From Aerophototrophica crusticola (GTDB lineage: Bacteria; Pseudomonadota; Alphaproteobacteria; Azospirillales; Azospirillaceae), in assembly GCA_001939945.1 (NCBI GenBank), contig MOEB01000008.1, forward strand, positions 84,874 through 148,873: 64,000 bases of DNA. The letters are read 5' to 3'. A model generated the notes under the pieces. It saw only the letters and a list, made by a program, of their open reading frames with translations, made no database searches and had not been told where the DNA came from. Below are positions 44,561 to 53,480 of the stretch, piece by piece. A program made the translations under genes and the position numbers. Position 1 is the stretch's first letter. Every line of letters starts with the position of its first letter.

Positions 44561-45640
44561 GTGGCGGGGGCGCCGGACGACGGGCAGAAGACCGAGGAAC
44601 CCACCCAACGGAAGCTGGACGAGGCCCGCAAGCGCGGCGACGTGCCGACCAGCCGGGAGGCCGGGGCGGCCATGTCGGTGCTGGCCTTGCTGGTGCTGGC
44701 CGGGGGCCTGGGGCCCGGCCTGTCCCAGGGGTTGCTGGCCGCGTTCCTGCCGCTGGTGGAGAACCCGGCCGACTTCGTGCTGACCACCCCGGCGGACGCG
44801 CTGCGGGTGCTGTGGTGGGTGGCCGGGGGCGTGGGCATGGTGCTGCTGCCGCTGGCCGGGCTTCTGCTGGCGGCGGGGGCGCTGGGCGCCCTGGGCCAGG
44901 GGAGCATCGTCGTCTCCGGTGACCGCATCCAGCCGAAGCTCAGCCGCCTGTCGCCCCTGGCGGGGTTCAAGCGGCTGTTCTCATTGAAGAACCTGGTGGA
45001 GTTCCTGAAGGGCTTGGCCAAGGTCACGGCCATCGGCGCCTGCGTGGCCGTGGTGGTGGGCAAGGAGCTGGGCCAGGCAGAGGCCATGGTGCTGTCGGAC
45101 CCGGCCCTGCTGCCGGCCTGGATGGGGGAGGTGGCGGTGGACCTGTTGCTGGCCGTGCTGATGGCGGTATTGGCCATCGCGGTGCTGGACCTGGTCTGGC
45201 AATACGTCTCCTGGCGGCGGAACCAGCGCATGAGCCTGCAGGAGCTGAAGGAGGAGTTCCGCCAGTCGGAGGGCGACCCGCACCTGAAGGCGCGGATCAA
45301 GCAGCTCCGCCGCGACCGGGCGCGCAACCGCATGTTCGCCGAACTGCCCACAGCCACCGTGGTGGTGACCAACCCCACCCACTTCGCCGTGGCCCTGCGC
45401 TACGACCTGACCAGGGCCGCCGCGCCCGTCTGCGTCGCCAAGGGCATGGACCTGGTGGCCCTGCGCATCCGGGAGAAGGCGACGGAGCACAACGTGCCCC
45501 TGGTGGAGAACCCGCCCCTGGCCCGCGCCCTGCACAAGAGCGTGGAGATCGGGGAGGAGGTGGCGCCGGAGCACTACATGGCCGTGGCGGAGGTGGTGAG
45601 CTACGTGCTGAGCCTGAAGGCGAAGACGACGGTGGCGTGA
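44561..45640 (+). CDS. flhB: flagellar export switch protein FlhB
   Basis: 359 residues. KTEEPTQRKLDEARKRGDVPTSRE opens the protein, followed by four membrane helices and the cytoplasmic domain with the self-cleavage site NPTH (in VVVTNPTHFAVAL). FlhB switches export from hook to filament substrates. The start is a GTG, placed 3 bp after the fliR stop. Confidence 0.97.
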   Translation: MAGAPDDGQKTEEPTQRKLDEARKRGDVPTSREAGAAMSVLALLVLAGGLGPGLSQGLLAAFLPLVENPADFVLTTPADALRVLWWVAGGVGMVLLPLAGLLLAAGALGALGQGSIVVSGDRIQPKLSRLSPLAGFKRLFSLKNLVEFLKGLAKVTAIGACVAVVVGKELGQAEAMVLSDPALLPAWMGEVAVDLLLAVLMAVLAIAVLDLVWQYVSWRRNQRMSLQELKEEFRQSEGDPHLKARIKQLRRDRARNRMFAELPTATVVVTNPTHFAVALRYDLTRAAAPVCVAKGMDLVALRIREKATEHNVPLVENPPLARALHKSVEIGEEVAPEHYMAVAEVVSYVLSLKAKTTVA

Positions 45641-45649
45641 GAGGCCGAT

Positions 45650-45784
45650 TCCCCCTCTCCCCACCGGGGAGAGGGTCGGGGTGAGGGGGTGTCGCCGCTT
45701 GCAAGCGGGTGAAATTGGATTGAAGCGCTGACGCGCGAGTCTTGCGATTCCCCTCACCCGGCCTCTCCCCAGGGGGGAGAGGGG
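45650..45784. repeat. CCCTCTCC/GGAGAGGG palindromes (family C, copy 2)
   Basis: Two inverted units: CCCCCTCTCC...GGGGAGAGGG with the GGTGAGGGGG tail at 45650-45690, and its inverse (CCCCTCACC...CCTCTCCCC...GGGGGAGAGGGG) at 45749-45784. An unrelated centre of about 60 bp lies between them. It matches the units at 40252-40452. Confidence 0.75.
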
Positions 45785-45802
45785 AACGCAGCAGGAATCG
45801 CG

Positions 45803-45827
45803 GACGGGGCCGCTGGGCGGCCCCGTC
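45803..45827. terminator. strong hairpin between flhB and the tRNA pair
   Basis: A perfect 11-bp stem, GACGGGGCCGC / GCGGCCCCGTC, with the loop TGG. It lies between two converging transcription units and could stop both. No long T-run follows on either side. Confidence 0.6.
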
Positions 45828-45906
45828 TTCCGACGATGGTACTTTGGAGGAGGTCTGGCCTTCCGGCCAGGGAACCAGCTTCCGGTGGCTGCTGGAGCCA
45901 GGGAAG

Positions 45907-45983
<77 letters not shown>

Positions 45984-45986
45984 ATC

Positions 45987-46062
45987 TGGCTCCGGGTGCT
46001 GGACTCGAACCAGCGACACGCGGATTAACAGTCCGCTGCTCTACCGACTGAGCTAACCCGGA
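45987..46062 (-). tRNA. tRNA-Asn (GTT)
   Basis: 76 bases including CCA. The acceptor is TCCGGGT / ACCCGGA. The D arm is TAGCTCAGTCGGTAGAGC, the anticodon loop is CTGTTAA with GTT, and the T loop is TTCGAGT. It is the first gene of a two-tRNA transcript on the minus strand. Confidence 0.96.
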
Positions 46063-46072
46063 ACGGAGCCGG

Positions 46073-46101
46073 GTTATAGGGGCGTTCCCGGGACCTGGCA
46101 A
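46073..46101 (-). promoter_or_regulatory. sigma-70-type promoter of the tRNA pair
   Basis: On the minus strand TTGCCA (46101-46096) and TATAAC (46078-46073) are separated by exactly 17 bp. The predicted start is about 4 bases before tRNA-Asn. Confidence 0.7.
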
Positions 46102-46298
46102 GCAAGAAATTCACGGGCGGCGAAGTTTTTTTCAGAGCGGTTTCCGTTCCGCTTTCGAGGCAACAAAGGTGCGCTTTCCTTCCACGGTTTGTCCTTTTGT
46201 GACAAAGGCTTGGCCTGGGCGATCCGGACCTGACAGGGCGATATCCCTTGCGCCAAGGTGGTGGAAATACCCCGTCCGGCAAAGCGGAGAGTCCCCCG

Positions 46299-47327
46299 AT
46301 GAAGATCGAGCTTCTGGCCCGCGAGGCCCTGGCCAACAGCCGCGCCAACCCGAACCGCGCTTGGCTGGGCAGCGATGGCGACGCCGCCCGGGTGCGCCTG
46401 ACGGATGATGCCTTCCTGCCCGTGGGCCACCGGCCCAAATTCATGCTGGACCGGGCGGCGCCGATCTTCACCATCGGGTCCTGCTTCGCCCGCAACGTGG
46501 AGAACACGCTGGTCCAGAACAACCTGCCCATGCTGCTGAAGCCCCACGGCATCCCGGCGGAGGAGTATGACAGCTGGAACGAGGCCACCCAGCGGGGCGG
46601 CGGGGTGGCGGCCGGGCAGCTCAGCCGTGGCGCCTTCAACAAGTACAACGTCCATTCCATGAGCCACGACCTGCGCCGGGTCATCCTGGGCGAGAGCCTG
46701 CCGGACGACGGCCTGATCGAGCTGAAGCCCGGCCACTGGTTCGACCCCCACGCCAGCTCCCTGCGGCACGGGGAGAAGGAGCGCGTGCTGGCCAACCGCC
46801 GCCGCATCCATGCGGGCATGGCGGAAATCCGCAACGCCAAGGTCATGTTCATGACCCTGGGCCTGACGGAGACCTGGCTTGACCGGGAGACGGGCATCGC
46901 CATGAACGCCCATCCCGGCCCGGCCTGGCTGGCCCGCAAGCCGGACCGCTTCGCCTTCCTCGACTATGGCTTCCAGGGGATCCTGGAGGAGATGGAGGCC
47001 CTGATCGCCCTGGTGCGGGAGCATTGCTGCCCCGACATGCGCTTCATCGTCACCGTCAGCCCGGTGCCGCTGGGGACCACCTTCAAGTCCCAGGACATCA
47101 TCGTCGCCAACAGCGGGTCCAAGGCCACGCTGCGCGCCGTGGCGGAGGAGCTGTACCGCCGCCACGACTTCGTCGACTATTTCCCGAGCTACGAGATCGT
47201 CACCAACACCAAGCGCGCCCTGGCCTGGGAAGACGACCAGATCCACGTGAACCCGGCCCTGGTGAAATACATCACCGACAGCTTCGTCGGGCTGTACTAC
47301 GCCAAGGGGGAGGCGCTGGCTGCGTGA
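46299..47327 (+). CDS. GSCFA-domain protein
   Basis: 342 residues, soluble. The family name motif is present as FTIGSCFARNVEN, followed by TLGLTETWLD and FIVTVSPVPLGTTF, consistent with an SGNH/GDSL-like esterase fold. The probable catalytic Ser is in GSCFA and the His is in DDQIHVNPAL. The family is often tied to polysaccharide or capsule modification, but its reaction is not established here. The start at 46299 is the first ATG before the conserved domain. Its left neighbour is the tRNA pair on the other strand. Confidence 0.85.
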   Translation: MKIELLAREALANSRANPNRAWLGSDGDAARVRLTDDAFLPVGHRPKFMLDRAAPIFTIGSCFARNVENTLVQNNLPMLLKPHGIPAEEYDSWNEATQRGGGVAAGQLSRGAFNKYNVHSMSHDLRRVILGESLPDDGLIELKPGHWFDPHASSLRHGEKERVLANRRRIHAGMAEIRNAKVMFMTLGLTETWLDRETGIAMNAHPGPAWLARKPDRFAFLDYGFQGILEEMEALIALVREHCCPDMRFIVTVSPVPLGTTFKSQDIIVANSGSKATLRAVAEELYRRHDFVDYFPSYEIVTNTKRALAWEDDQIHVNPALVKYITDSFVGLYYAKGEALAA

Positions 47328-47748
47328 GCCAGACCCGGCGGCGCCCCGCACCCCGGCGGAAGCCCTTGGGCATCCTGGACGGGTGCCCGCTTCCCCTTCC
47401 GGAAAGGGTTGGTGAGGCGGGCACAACGGCTCACAACATGGCGAACCCCACCAGGTAGACCAGGCCGAGACCCAACAGCATCGAGACCTCTTTCAAACGG
47501 TACCACACAAGCCCGTCCTCCCCTTCTCCGGGGCCGGCCGACCCGACCCGCGCGGGCGGGACAATGGCGTGTTCCGGGGCGCGCTGGGCAGCCGCGATTT
47601 CGGGCGCGTGGCTATGCGGTTCGGCCGGGTGGGGTAGGGGTCCCGGCTGCCCCCCGAATTGCCCCTCACGTGCATTAGCGAAAGCTGGAACACTCGGCGC
47701 GCGAGGCGGGTGCGGGCACTCGCGGCAACGGGGCTGGGGAGGAAGCAC
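47328..47748. other. 421-bp gap between the GSCFA and RTX genes
   Basis: No ordinary gene is visible. The only candidate is a 25-codon minus-strand frame at 47431-47508, listed separately. The segment near 47690-47745 holds the RTX gene leader and its ribosome site (GGGGAGGAAG). No repeat from the dispersed families was recognised here. Confidence 0.5.
47431..47508 (-). CDS. possible 25-residue single-span membrane peptide
   Basis: A GTG start at 47508 with GGGGAGG eight bases before it opens a short frame reading WYRLKEVS and then LLGLGLVYLVGFAML, a plausible membrane helix after a basic amphipathic start. An internal ATG preceded by AGAGG is an alternative. Short length makes this uncertain; it could be chance. 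Confidence 0.25.
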   Translation of the reverse strand: MWYRLKEVSMLLGLGLVYLVGFAML

Positions 47749-48996
47749 ATGGTTGTCTGGTACGGCACGGCGGTGGATGACCGCCGGGATGGGACTTCCT
47801 TTGCCGACAAGCTGTATGGCCGGGCCGGGAACGACATCCTGCGCGGGCTGGCCGGGGATGACGTGCTGTTCGGGGAGGCCGGCGACGACACGCTGGACGG
47901 CGGCCTGGGCACGGACAAGCTGGACGGCGGCAGCGGCACAGACACGGCCAGCTATGCCGATGCGGGTGGGGCGGTGCGGGTCAGCCTGGCGCTCACCGGG
48001 TTCCAAAACACCGGCGCGGCGGGCTGGGACCAGCTCACCTCCATCGAGAACCTGGTGGGTGGGCGTTTCAATGACCGGCTGGCGGGCAACGCCCTGAACA
48101 ACCGGTTGGACGGCGGGGACGGGGACGACGTGCTGGACGGCGGGGCGGGGGACGACCACCTGCTGGGCGGCACCGGGGCCAACACCCTGTATGGCGGTGC
48201 GGGCAATGACCGGCTGGAAGCCGCCTTCGGCCCGCCCGGCAGCTTCACCCAGATGCACGGGGGACCCGGCGACGACACCTATGTCCTGCCCTTCGACTGG
48301 CCCTGGTACGACCCGGACGAGGGGCACGGCTACTATTTCCACGAGAAGGCCGGTGAGGGGGCCGACTGGATCGAGTTCAACAGCAACCCCGGCGGCGCCA
48401 TGACCCTGGACGACCCGATGTTCGCCAACATCGAGAACATCCGGATCAATGTCGGCAGCACCGTCTTCGGCAACGCCGGTGCCAACGAGGTGCGCGGCTC
48501 CGGCGGTTGGGACACCATCATCGGCATGGCCGGCAACGACCGCCTGTTCGGCAACAACGGGGATGACGAGATCAACGGCGACGGCTGGAACGGGGAGACG
48601 GACATCGTCGGCAACGACGACATCAACGGCGGGGGCGGCTACGACCTGCTGGAGGGCGGGCCGGGGGCCGACCGCTACTGGTACTTCCGGGCCAGCGACG
48701 CTCCCGGCGACCGCATCGCGGAGGGCGTGATGGACTTCGCCGTGGTCCGGCCGGAGGAGGGGGACAAGATCGCCTTCGGCGTCTTCGACGCGAACCTGAC
48801 CCTGTCAGGCACCCAGCGATTCGTCTTCGCGGGGGAGGGGGCGGCGCCGAAGGCCGGCCAGCTCACCTACTACCATGACGAGTTCGGCAACCGCACCTAC
48901 CTGGTCGGCAACACGGACGGGGACGCGACGGTGGAGTTCGCCGTGGAGATCCCGTTCCCCCTGACCATCACGCCGGACCTGTTCATCTACGCCTGA
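47749..48996 (+). CDS. RTX (haemolysin-type calcium-binding repeat) protein
   Basis: 415 residues, acidic, with no signal peptide. Nonapeptide repeats of the GGxGxDxLx type occur in two blocks: residues about 25-75 (GRAGNDILRGLAGDDVLFG) and 118-165, with a third around 255-310 (GMAGNDRLFGNNGDDEING). A beta-rich C-terminus of about 80 residues ends in aliphatic/aromatic residues, as expected for type I secretion. The start at 47749 follows GGGGAGGAAG. No secretion genes are nearby. It is likely secreted and calcium-stabilised; no enzymatic domain was seen. Confidence 0.88.
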   Translation: MVVWYGTAVDDRRDGTSFADKLYGRAGNDILRGLAGDDVLFGEAGDDTLDGGLGTDKLDGGSGTDTASYADAGGAVRVSLALTGFQNTGAAGWDQLTSIENLVGGRFNDRLAGNALNNRLDGGDGDDVLDGGAGDDHLLGGTGANTLYGGAGNDRLEAAFGPPGSFTQMHGGPGDDTYVLPFDWPWYDPDEGHGYYFHEKAGEGADWIEFNSNPGGAMTLDDPMFANIENIRINVGSTVFGNAGANEVRGSGGWDTIIGMAGNDRLFGNNGDDEINGDGWNGETDIVGNDDINGGGGYDLLEGGPGADRYWYFRASDAPGDRIAEGVMDFAVVRPEEGDKIAFGVFDANLTLSGTQRFVFAGEGAAPKAGQLTYYHDEFGNRTYLVGNTDGDATVEFAVEIPFPLTITPDLFIYA

Positions 48997-49145
48997 TACC
49001 AAGCGCATGAGTTTCTGACTCATGCGCTTGGAGGCCGGCGACTGCCGGCCCGCGGGCCCATGCCCGCGTGAGCCAAGCCGCCGGATGGCGGCGCCCGGCG
49101 TTTGAGGGGCCGTTGATCGGTCACGATCAACGGCGGCTGGTATCA
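48994..49145 (+). repeat. family A multi-hairpin element, copy 4 (forward, complete)
   Basis: It begins TGATACC and ends GGTATCA. Hairpins: (i) CCAAGCGCATGAGT / ACTCATGCGCTTGG (48999-49031); (ii) GCCGGC-GACT-GCCGGC; (iii) CGCGGGC-CCAT-GCCCGCG; linker GTGAGCCAAG; (iv) GCCGCC-GGAT-GGCGGC; (v) GCCGTTGATCG-GTCA-CGATCAACGGC (49109-49134). The TGA at each outer end is the stop codon of the flanking gene, RTX on the plus strand and the molybdopterin subunit on the minus strand. Confidence 0.92.
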
Positions 49146-51323
49146 GGCCTCCAGCGCCTTCGAGATCGGCAGGCTGCGGATGCGCTTGCCGGTCAGGGTG
49201 GACAGGGCGTTGGCGACGGCGGGGGCGGTGGGGGGCAGGCCGGGTTCGCCCACGCCGCCCAGGGGGCTGTCGGACGGGACGAAGTGCACGTCCACCACCG
49301 GCGCCTCCGGGAAGCGGAGCAGGCGGTAGCTGTCGAAGTTCTTCTCCACCGTCTGGCCGTCGGCGATGGTCGCGGCCTCGTACAGCGCGGCGGACAGGCC
49401 CATGACGACCCCGCCCTCCATCTGGCTCCGCGCCCCGTCGGGCAGCACCACCTGGCCACAGTCCAGCACGGCGGTGACCCGGTGCACCCGGGGCTGGCCG
49501 TTCTCCAGCGACACCTCCGCCACATGGGCGGACAGGCTGGCGAAGCTCTCGAAATAGGCGATGCCGCGGGCCCTTCCCTTGGGCAGCGGCTTGCCCCAAC
49601 CGGACTTCTCCGCCGCCACCTCGATCACCTTCAGGGCGCGGGGGTCGTGGGCCAGCAGTTCCTTGCGGAAGGCCACCGGGTCCTTGCCCGCCGCGGCGGC
49701 CAGCTCATCGATGAAGCATTCCAGGAAGAAGGCGTTCTGCGTCGCCCCCACCGCACGCCAGGGGGCGTTGGTGACGGGCACGTGCCGCATGGCGTAATCG
49801 ACCCGGTAATTGGGCAGCTTGTAGCGCACGTCGGCGAAGTTCTGCACCGACGACCCGTCCAGGTCCCCCTCCTTGATCCGGGTGGGGGAGAATTCCATGC
49901 CTAGGGACGGGCCGGCCGTGCGGATATGCAGGGCGGTGACCTTGCCGTCCTTGTCCAGGGCGGCCTTCAGCCGGGCCATTTGGGCCGGGCGGAACCAGCC
50001 CCGCTCCATCTCCGCCTCCCGCCGCCAGAAGAACTTGACGGGGGTGCCCTCCATCGCCTTGGCGCAGAGGGCGGCGTGGGGCATGCCGTCGTCGGTCACC
50101 AGCCGCCGGCCGAAGCCGCCGCCGATCTGGAGCGTGTGCAGCGTGACCTTGTCCTTCACCAGGCCGATGGCGTCGGCGGCGGAGCCGATGGCCTGGTCCT
50201 GGCGCTGGGTGGGGGCCCAGATCTCCAGCCTGCCGTCCTTGAACAGGGCGGTGCAGCTCCACGGCTCCATGGGGGCGTGGCTGATGTAGGGGACCTCATA
50301 GTCCGCCTCCACCACCTTGGCGGCGCCGGCGAAGGCAGCCGTGACGTCGCCCACCGCCTTGGCTTCCTTGGCGTCCGCGGCGGCCAGGCCGGTCTTCATC
50401 TTGGCGGTGATGTCGGCGCTGGCCAGCTTGTCGTTGGGGGAGGGGGCCTGGACCAGGGTGATGGCATCCGCCCCCTGCATGGCGGCCCAGGTGGTGTCCG
50501 CCACCACGGCCACGCCGCCGGGCACCTTCACCACCTGCCGCACGCCCTTCACCTTGCGGGCGGCGCTGTCGTCGTAGGAGGCGATGTCGCCATGGAACAC
50601 GGGCGTCAGCCGGGCGCAGGCGTACAGCATGCCCGGCAGCTTGAAGTCCATGGAATAGACCTGCTTGCCCGTCGCCTTGGCCGGGATGTCCAGCCGGGGC
50701 GCGCCCTTGCCCACATAGCGGAAGGTCGCGGGGTCGCGCAGCGGCGGCTCCGCCGGGGGCGGCAGCTTGGCCGCCTCCACCGCCAGGGCGCCGATGGGCA
50801 GGCTGCGGCCGGACTTGGCGTGTGTCACCTTGCCGTCGGCCAGGGCCAACTCCGCCGCAGGCACCGCCAGGCGGGCGGCGGCGGCGGCCAGCAGCATCTC
50901 GCGCGCTTGGGCGGCACCCTTGCGCAGGGGGGCGTTCCAGCGGCGCACGCCCCAGCTGCCGCCCGACGACATGAAGCCGCCCCAGCGATAGGCGTCGGCC
51001 GGCAGGGCCGTCTCCACCGACACGTCCTTGAAATCCACGCCCAGCTCGTCCGCCACGATGGCGGCGTGGGCGGTCTGGCTGCCCTGGCCCATCTCCGTCG
51101 TGGGCGACAGGACCTTCACCTTGCCGTCGGGCGTGACCACCACATAGGCGGTCAGCATCCGCTCGCTGGCGTTGGCCCCGGCAGCGGCCGCGGTGGCGGG
51201 GGGCGGGCCCGGCGGGGGCTGCTGCGCCTGGCCCAGGGCCGGCAGCGGCAGGGCCACCGCGACGGCAAGGCCGCCCAGGCCCTTCAGGACGGAACGGCGG
51301 GGAAGGGTGGTGTTGATGGTCAT
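49143..51323 (-). CDS. molybdopterin-binding subunit of an aldehyde/isoquinoline-type hydroxylase (IorB-like)
   Basis: 726 residues. The twin-arginine signal is LPRRSVLKGLGGLAVAVALP. The molybdenum domains carry SPTTEMGQGSQTAHAAIVADEL, GGFGRRLVTDDGMPHAALCAK, AWRAVGATQNAFFLECFIDEL and the C-terminal GGVGEPGLPPTAPAVANAL with the catalytic Glu. This is the large-subunit type that pairs with a small 2Fe-2S subunit and works in the periplasm. It is encoded 17 bp after the iron-sulfur subunit. The substrate is unknown; isoquinoline and aldehydes are known family substrates. Confidence 0.92.
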   Translation of the reverse strand: MTINTTLPRRSVLKGLGGLAVAVALPLPALGQAQQPPPGPPPATAAAAGANASERMLTAYVVVTPDGKVKVLSPTTEMGQGSQTAHAAIVADELGVDFKDVSVETALPADAYRWGGFMSSGGSWGVRRWNAPLRKGAAQAREMLLAAAAARLAVPAAELALADGKVTHAKSGRSLPIGALAVEAAKLPPPAEPPLRDPATFRYVGKGAPRLDIPAKATGKQVYSMDFKLPGMLYACARLTPVFHGDIASYDDSAARKVKGVRQVVKVPGGVAVVADTTWAAMQGADAITLVQAPSPNDKLASADITAKMKTGLAAADAKEAKAVGDVTAAFAGAAKVVEADYEVPYISHAPMEPWSCTALFKDGRLEIWAPTQRQDQAIGSAADAIGLVKDKVTLHTLQIGGGFGRRLVTDDGMPHAALCAKAMEGTPVKFFWRREAEMERGWFRPAQMARLKAALDKDGKVTALHIRTAGPSLGMEFSPTRIKEGDLDGSSVQNFADVRYKLPNYRVDYAMRHVPVTNAPWRAVGATQNAFFLECFIDELAAAAGKDPVAFRKELLAHDPRALKVIEVAAEKSGWGKPLPKGRARGIAYFESFASLSAHVAEVSLENGQPRVHRVTAVLDCGQVVLPDGARSQMEGGVVMGLSAALYEAATIADGQTVEKNFDSYRLLRFPEAPVVDVHFVPSDSPLGGVGEPGLPPTAPAVANALSTLTGKRIRSLPISKALEA

Positions 51324-51340
51324 CGCTTGCCCTCCCCGGC

Positions 51341-51787
51341 TCAGGCCACGCCCGCGGCGCGCTTGATGGCGGCGCGGATGCGGGGATAGGTGCCGCAGCG
51401 GCACAAATTCCCCTCCATCGCCGCGTCGATTTGGGCGTCGGTGGGCTTCGGCGTCTCCGCCAGCAGGGCGGCGGCGGACATGATCTGGCCGGACTGGCAG
51501 TAGCCGCACTGGGGCACCTGCGCCTCCACCCAGGCCTTCTGCAGGGGGTGCTCACCCCCCAGCCCCTCGATGGTGGTGACCTTGGCGCCGTCGGCGGCGG
51601 AGACGGGGGTGGCGCAGGAGCGCACCGGCTGCCCATCCAGGTGCACGGTGCAGGCCCCGCACTGGGCGACGCCGCAGCCGAACTTGGTCCCGGTCAGGTC
51701 CAGCAGGTCCCGCAGGGCCCACAGCAGCGGCATGTCGGGGTCGGCGTCCAGCGTGTGCGGCTGGCCGTTGACGGTCAGTCTGATCAT
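51341..51787 (-). CDS. 2Fe-2S subunit of the molybdenum hydroxylase (IorA-like)
   Basis: 148 residues. The first 2Fe-2S site is [16 protein letters not shown] plus RSCATPV; the second is [10 protein letters not shown] plus [16 protein letters not shown]. It passes electrons from the molybdenum subunit to an external acceptor, probably cytochrome. The start at 51787 ([12 protein letters not shown]) is chosen over a 27-codon extension. It is the first gene of the two-gene operon. Confidence 0.93.
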   Translation of the reverse strand: MIRLTVNGQPHTLDADPDMPLLWALRDLLDLTGTKFGCGVAQCGACTVHLDGQPVRSCATPVSAADGAKVTTIEGLGGEHPLQKAWVEAQVPQCGYCQSGQIMSAAALLAETPKPTDAQIDAAMEGNLCRCGTYPRIRAAIKRAAGVA

Positions 51788-52005
51788 CTCGGCATCTCCC
51801 TGGGCGACGGCGGCGCTTTGTTCTGCCACAGAATTATGGGCGCTGTCGCTGATTTGTAGGCCGGCCACGGCGGCGCGCCAGGGGAATGGGTCGGGGGACC
51901 CGTGCGGGGGCGGGGGATTGGCACCAGGGGCGGGGCTGGATGATGGGATTTATCCCGGCGCGTCCCATGTTATGCTCTGCCCTGTCCCACGGGCGGAGGG
52001 CGGCG

Positions 52006-52620
52006 ATGGGTGAGCCGGCGAAGGTCTTGCGGCCGATGACGTTGGAGGAGTTCCTGGAATGGGACTCCGGCGACGACTGCGTCTGGGAGCTGGTGGACGG
52101 CTTCCCCCGCCCGAAGTTCCCGCCCAACCCCGCCCTGCTGGGCCAGGCGGCACCCAGTGACGAGCATGGGGTGATCGTCAAGAACCTGACCTTCGCCCTG
52201 GAGAACCTGGTGCGGGCCGGAAAGCTCCCCTGCCGCGTCATCCCCGGGGCCGGGCAGAAGGTGAGTGTCCGGCGCAACCGCCTGCGCATCCCCGACCTGA
52301 CCGTGAAGTGCGGCCCCACCAGCCGGGAGGCGTGGGACCCGATCCTGGTGGTGGAGGTGATCTCCCCCTCCAACTCGGCGCGGGAGCTGGCGGAGCGGGA
52401 GGCGGACTTCCGCGCATTGCCGACGGTGCGGGAAATCGTGGTGCTGGAGCAGGACGCCGCTGTCGCCACGGTCAGCCACCGGGTGGGCGACCTCTGGCGG
52501 GTTGAGAGGCTGGAGGGGCTGGACGCCGTCCTGTCGCTGGAGAGCGTCGGCCTGGAAGTGCCCCTGCGGGAGGTTTACCGCGACGTGCTAGAGCTGGAGG
52601 CCGAGGTGGCGGTGGGGTGA
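52006..52620 (+). CDS. Uma2-family (DUF820) putative nuclease
   Basis: 204 residues with a PD-(D/E)xK-like fold. PMTLEEFLEWDSGDDCVWELVDG opens it; the acidic site is IPDLTVKCG and the next is PILVVEVISPSNSARE, matching D...ExE of the family. The family is abundant in cyanobacteria and scattered elsewhere, with unproven biological substrates. The ATG at 52006 is chosen because the family begins just downstream; the frame is open 40 codons further. Confidence 0.85.
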   Translation: MGEPAKVLRPMTLEEFLEWDSGDDCVWELVDGFPRPKFPPNPALLGQAAPSDEHGVIVKNLTFALENLVRAGKLPCRVIPGAGQKVSVRRNRLRIPDLTVKCGPTSREAWDPILVVEVISPSNSARELAEREADFRALPTVREIVVLEQDAAVATVSHRVGDLWRVERLEGLDAVLSLESVGLEVPLREVYRDVLELEAEVAVG

Positions 52621-52695
52621 CGCGGGCCGTCGGGAAACTTTACAGCCCGCTGGCCAGGACCCTTCGGGCCTAATAATTCCAATCGCTTGGCCTGT

Positions 52696-52711
52696 TGGCC
52701 CGGGGTTTGCT
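52696..52711 (+). promoter_or_regulatory. sigma-54-like promoter of the PEP-CTERM gene
   Basis: TGGCCC-GGGGT-TTGCT. GG (52697-52698) and GC (52709-52710) have the 12-base offset of -24/-12 promoters. It differs from the consensus TGGCAC at one position. PEP-CTERM genes in some bacteria are known to be under PrsK/PrsR and RpoN, which fits. Confidence 0.65.
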
Positions 52712-52769
52712 GATGGAAGGGTGTGGGGCACGTGGCGTGCCCCGGACCCGAACCATAAGGTGACCCGCG

Positions 52770-53375
52770 ATGCGGAAACTCCTCTGCGCCCTGGCCGTGC
52801 TGTTCCTGACCGGCACCGCCGTCGAGGCGAAGCCCATCTCCTTCATCGGCGACTTCGACGTGAAGCCGCACAGCACCGACCCCGGCCTGGTGGTCAAGAC
52901 CCAGAAGCTGAAATCCTCCCTGGACATCAAGCTGGACGGCGCCGGCGACACCGAGACCATCGACCTGTTCCGCCTGTGGACGGACGAGGCCGCCGTCAAC
53001 GCGGACGACAAGGTGCCCTACACCTTCACCAGCTTCTTCAAGTTCGACAAGCCCCAGGGCATCGGCGGCAACCTGAAGGGCGACACCTTCGGCGACGCCT
53101 TCCTGTTCCTCCAGTACGGCAAGATCGACTGGCGCGGCCCGCTGGAGCTGTCCTTCGGCGCGCTGAAGGACGGCCTGCTGCGGATCACCCTGTCCAACAC
53201 CATCTTCAACCCCGGCCTGTTCGGCCTGACCCCCGGCTACAGCTTCGGCGGCACGGTACAGGCGAAGTTCGAGCTGGTGCGTGAGGCGACCGAGGTGCCG
53301 GAGCCCGCGACCCTGGCCATCCTGGGCATGGGCCTGGCCGGTTTGGGCCTGGCGCGTCGCCGTCGGGCCGCTTGA
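52770..53375 (+). CDS. PEP-CTERM sorting-domain exported protein
   Basis: 201 residues. A signal peptide (LLCALAVLFLTGTAVEA), then a beta-rich domain of about 150 residues (DLFRLWTDEA, YTFTSFFKFDKPQG). It ends in VPEPATLAILGMGLAGLG followed by an arginine cluster, the recognition tail for an exosortase. The protein is therefore expected to be processed at the cell surface and tied to exopolysaccharide. No exosortase gene is in the window. Its body is not recognised. Confidence 0.92.
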   Translation: MRKLLCALAVLFLTGTAVEAKPISFIGDFDVKPHSTDPGLVVKTQKLKSSLDIKLDGAGDTETIDLFRLWTDEAAVNADDKVPYTFTSFFKFDKPQGIGGNLKGDTFGDAFLFLQYGKIDWRGPLELSFGALKDGLLRITLSNTIFNPGLFGLTPGYSFGGTVQAKFELVREATEVPEPATLAILGMGLAGLGLARRRRAA

Positions 53376-53480
53376 CGGTTGGGTCCTCCCCCTCGACCCT
53401 TTGGCAGGATGCTTCGGGCGATCTGCCCTGGCATGATCTCTTCAGCGAGAACCGGCTGAGACGAGGGGGAGGACACCGCC

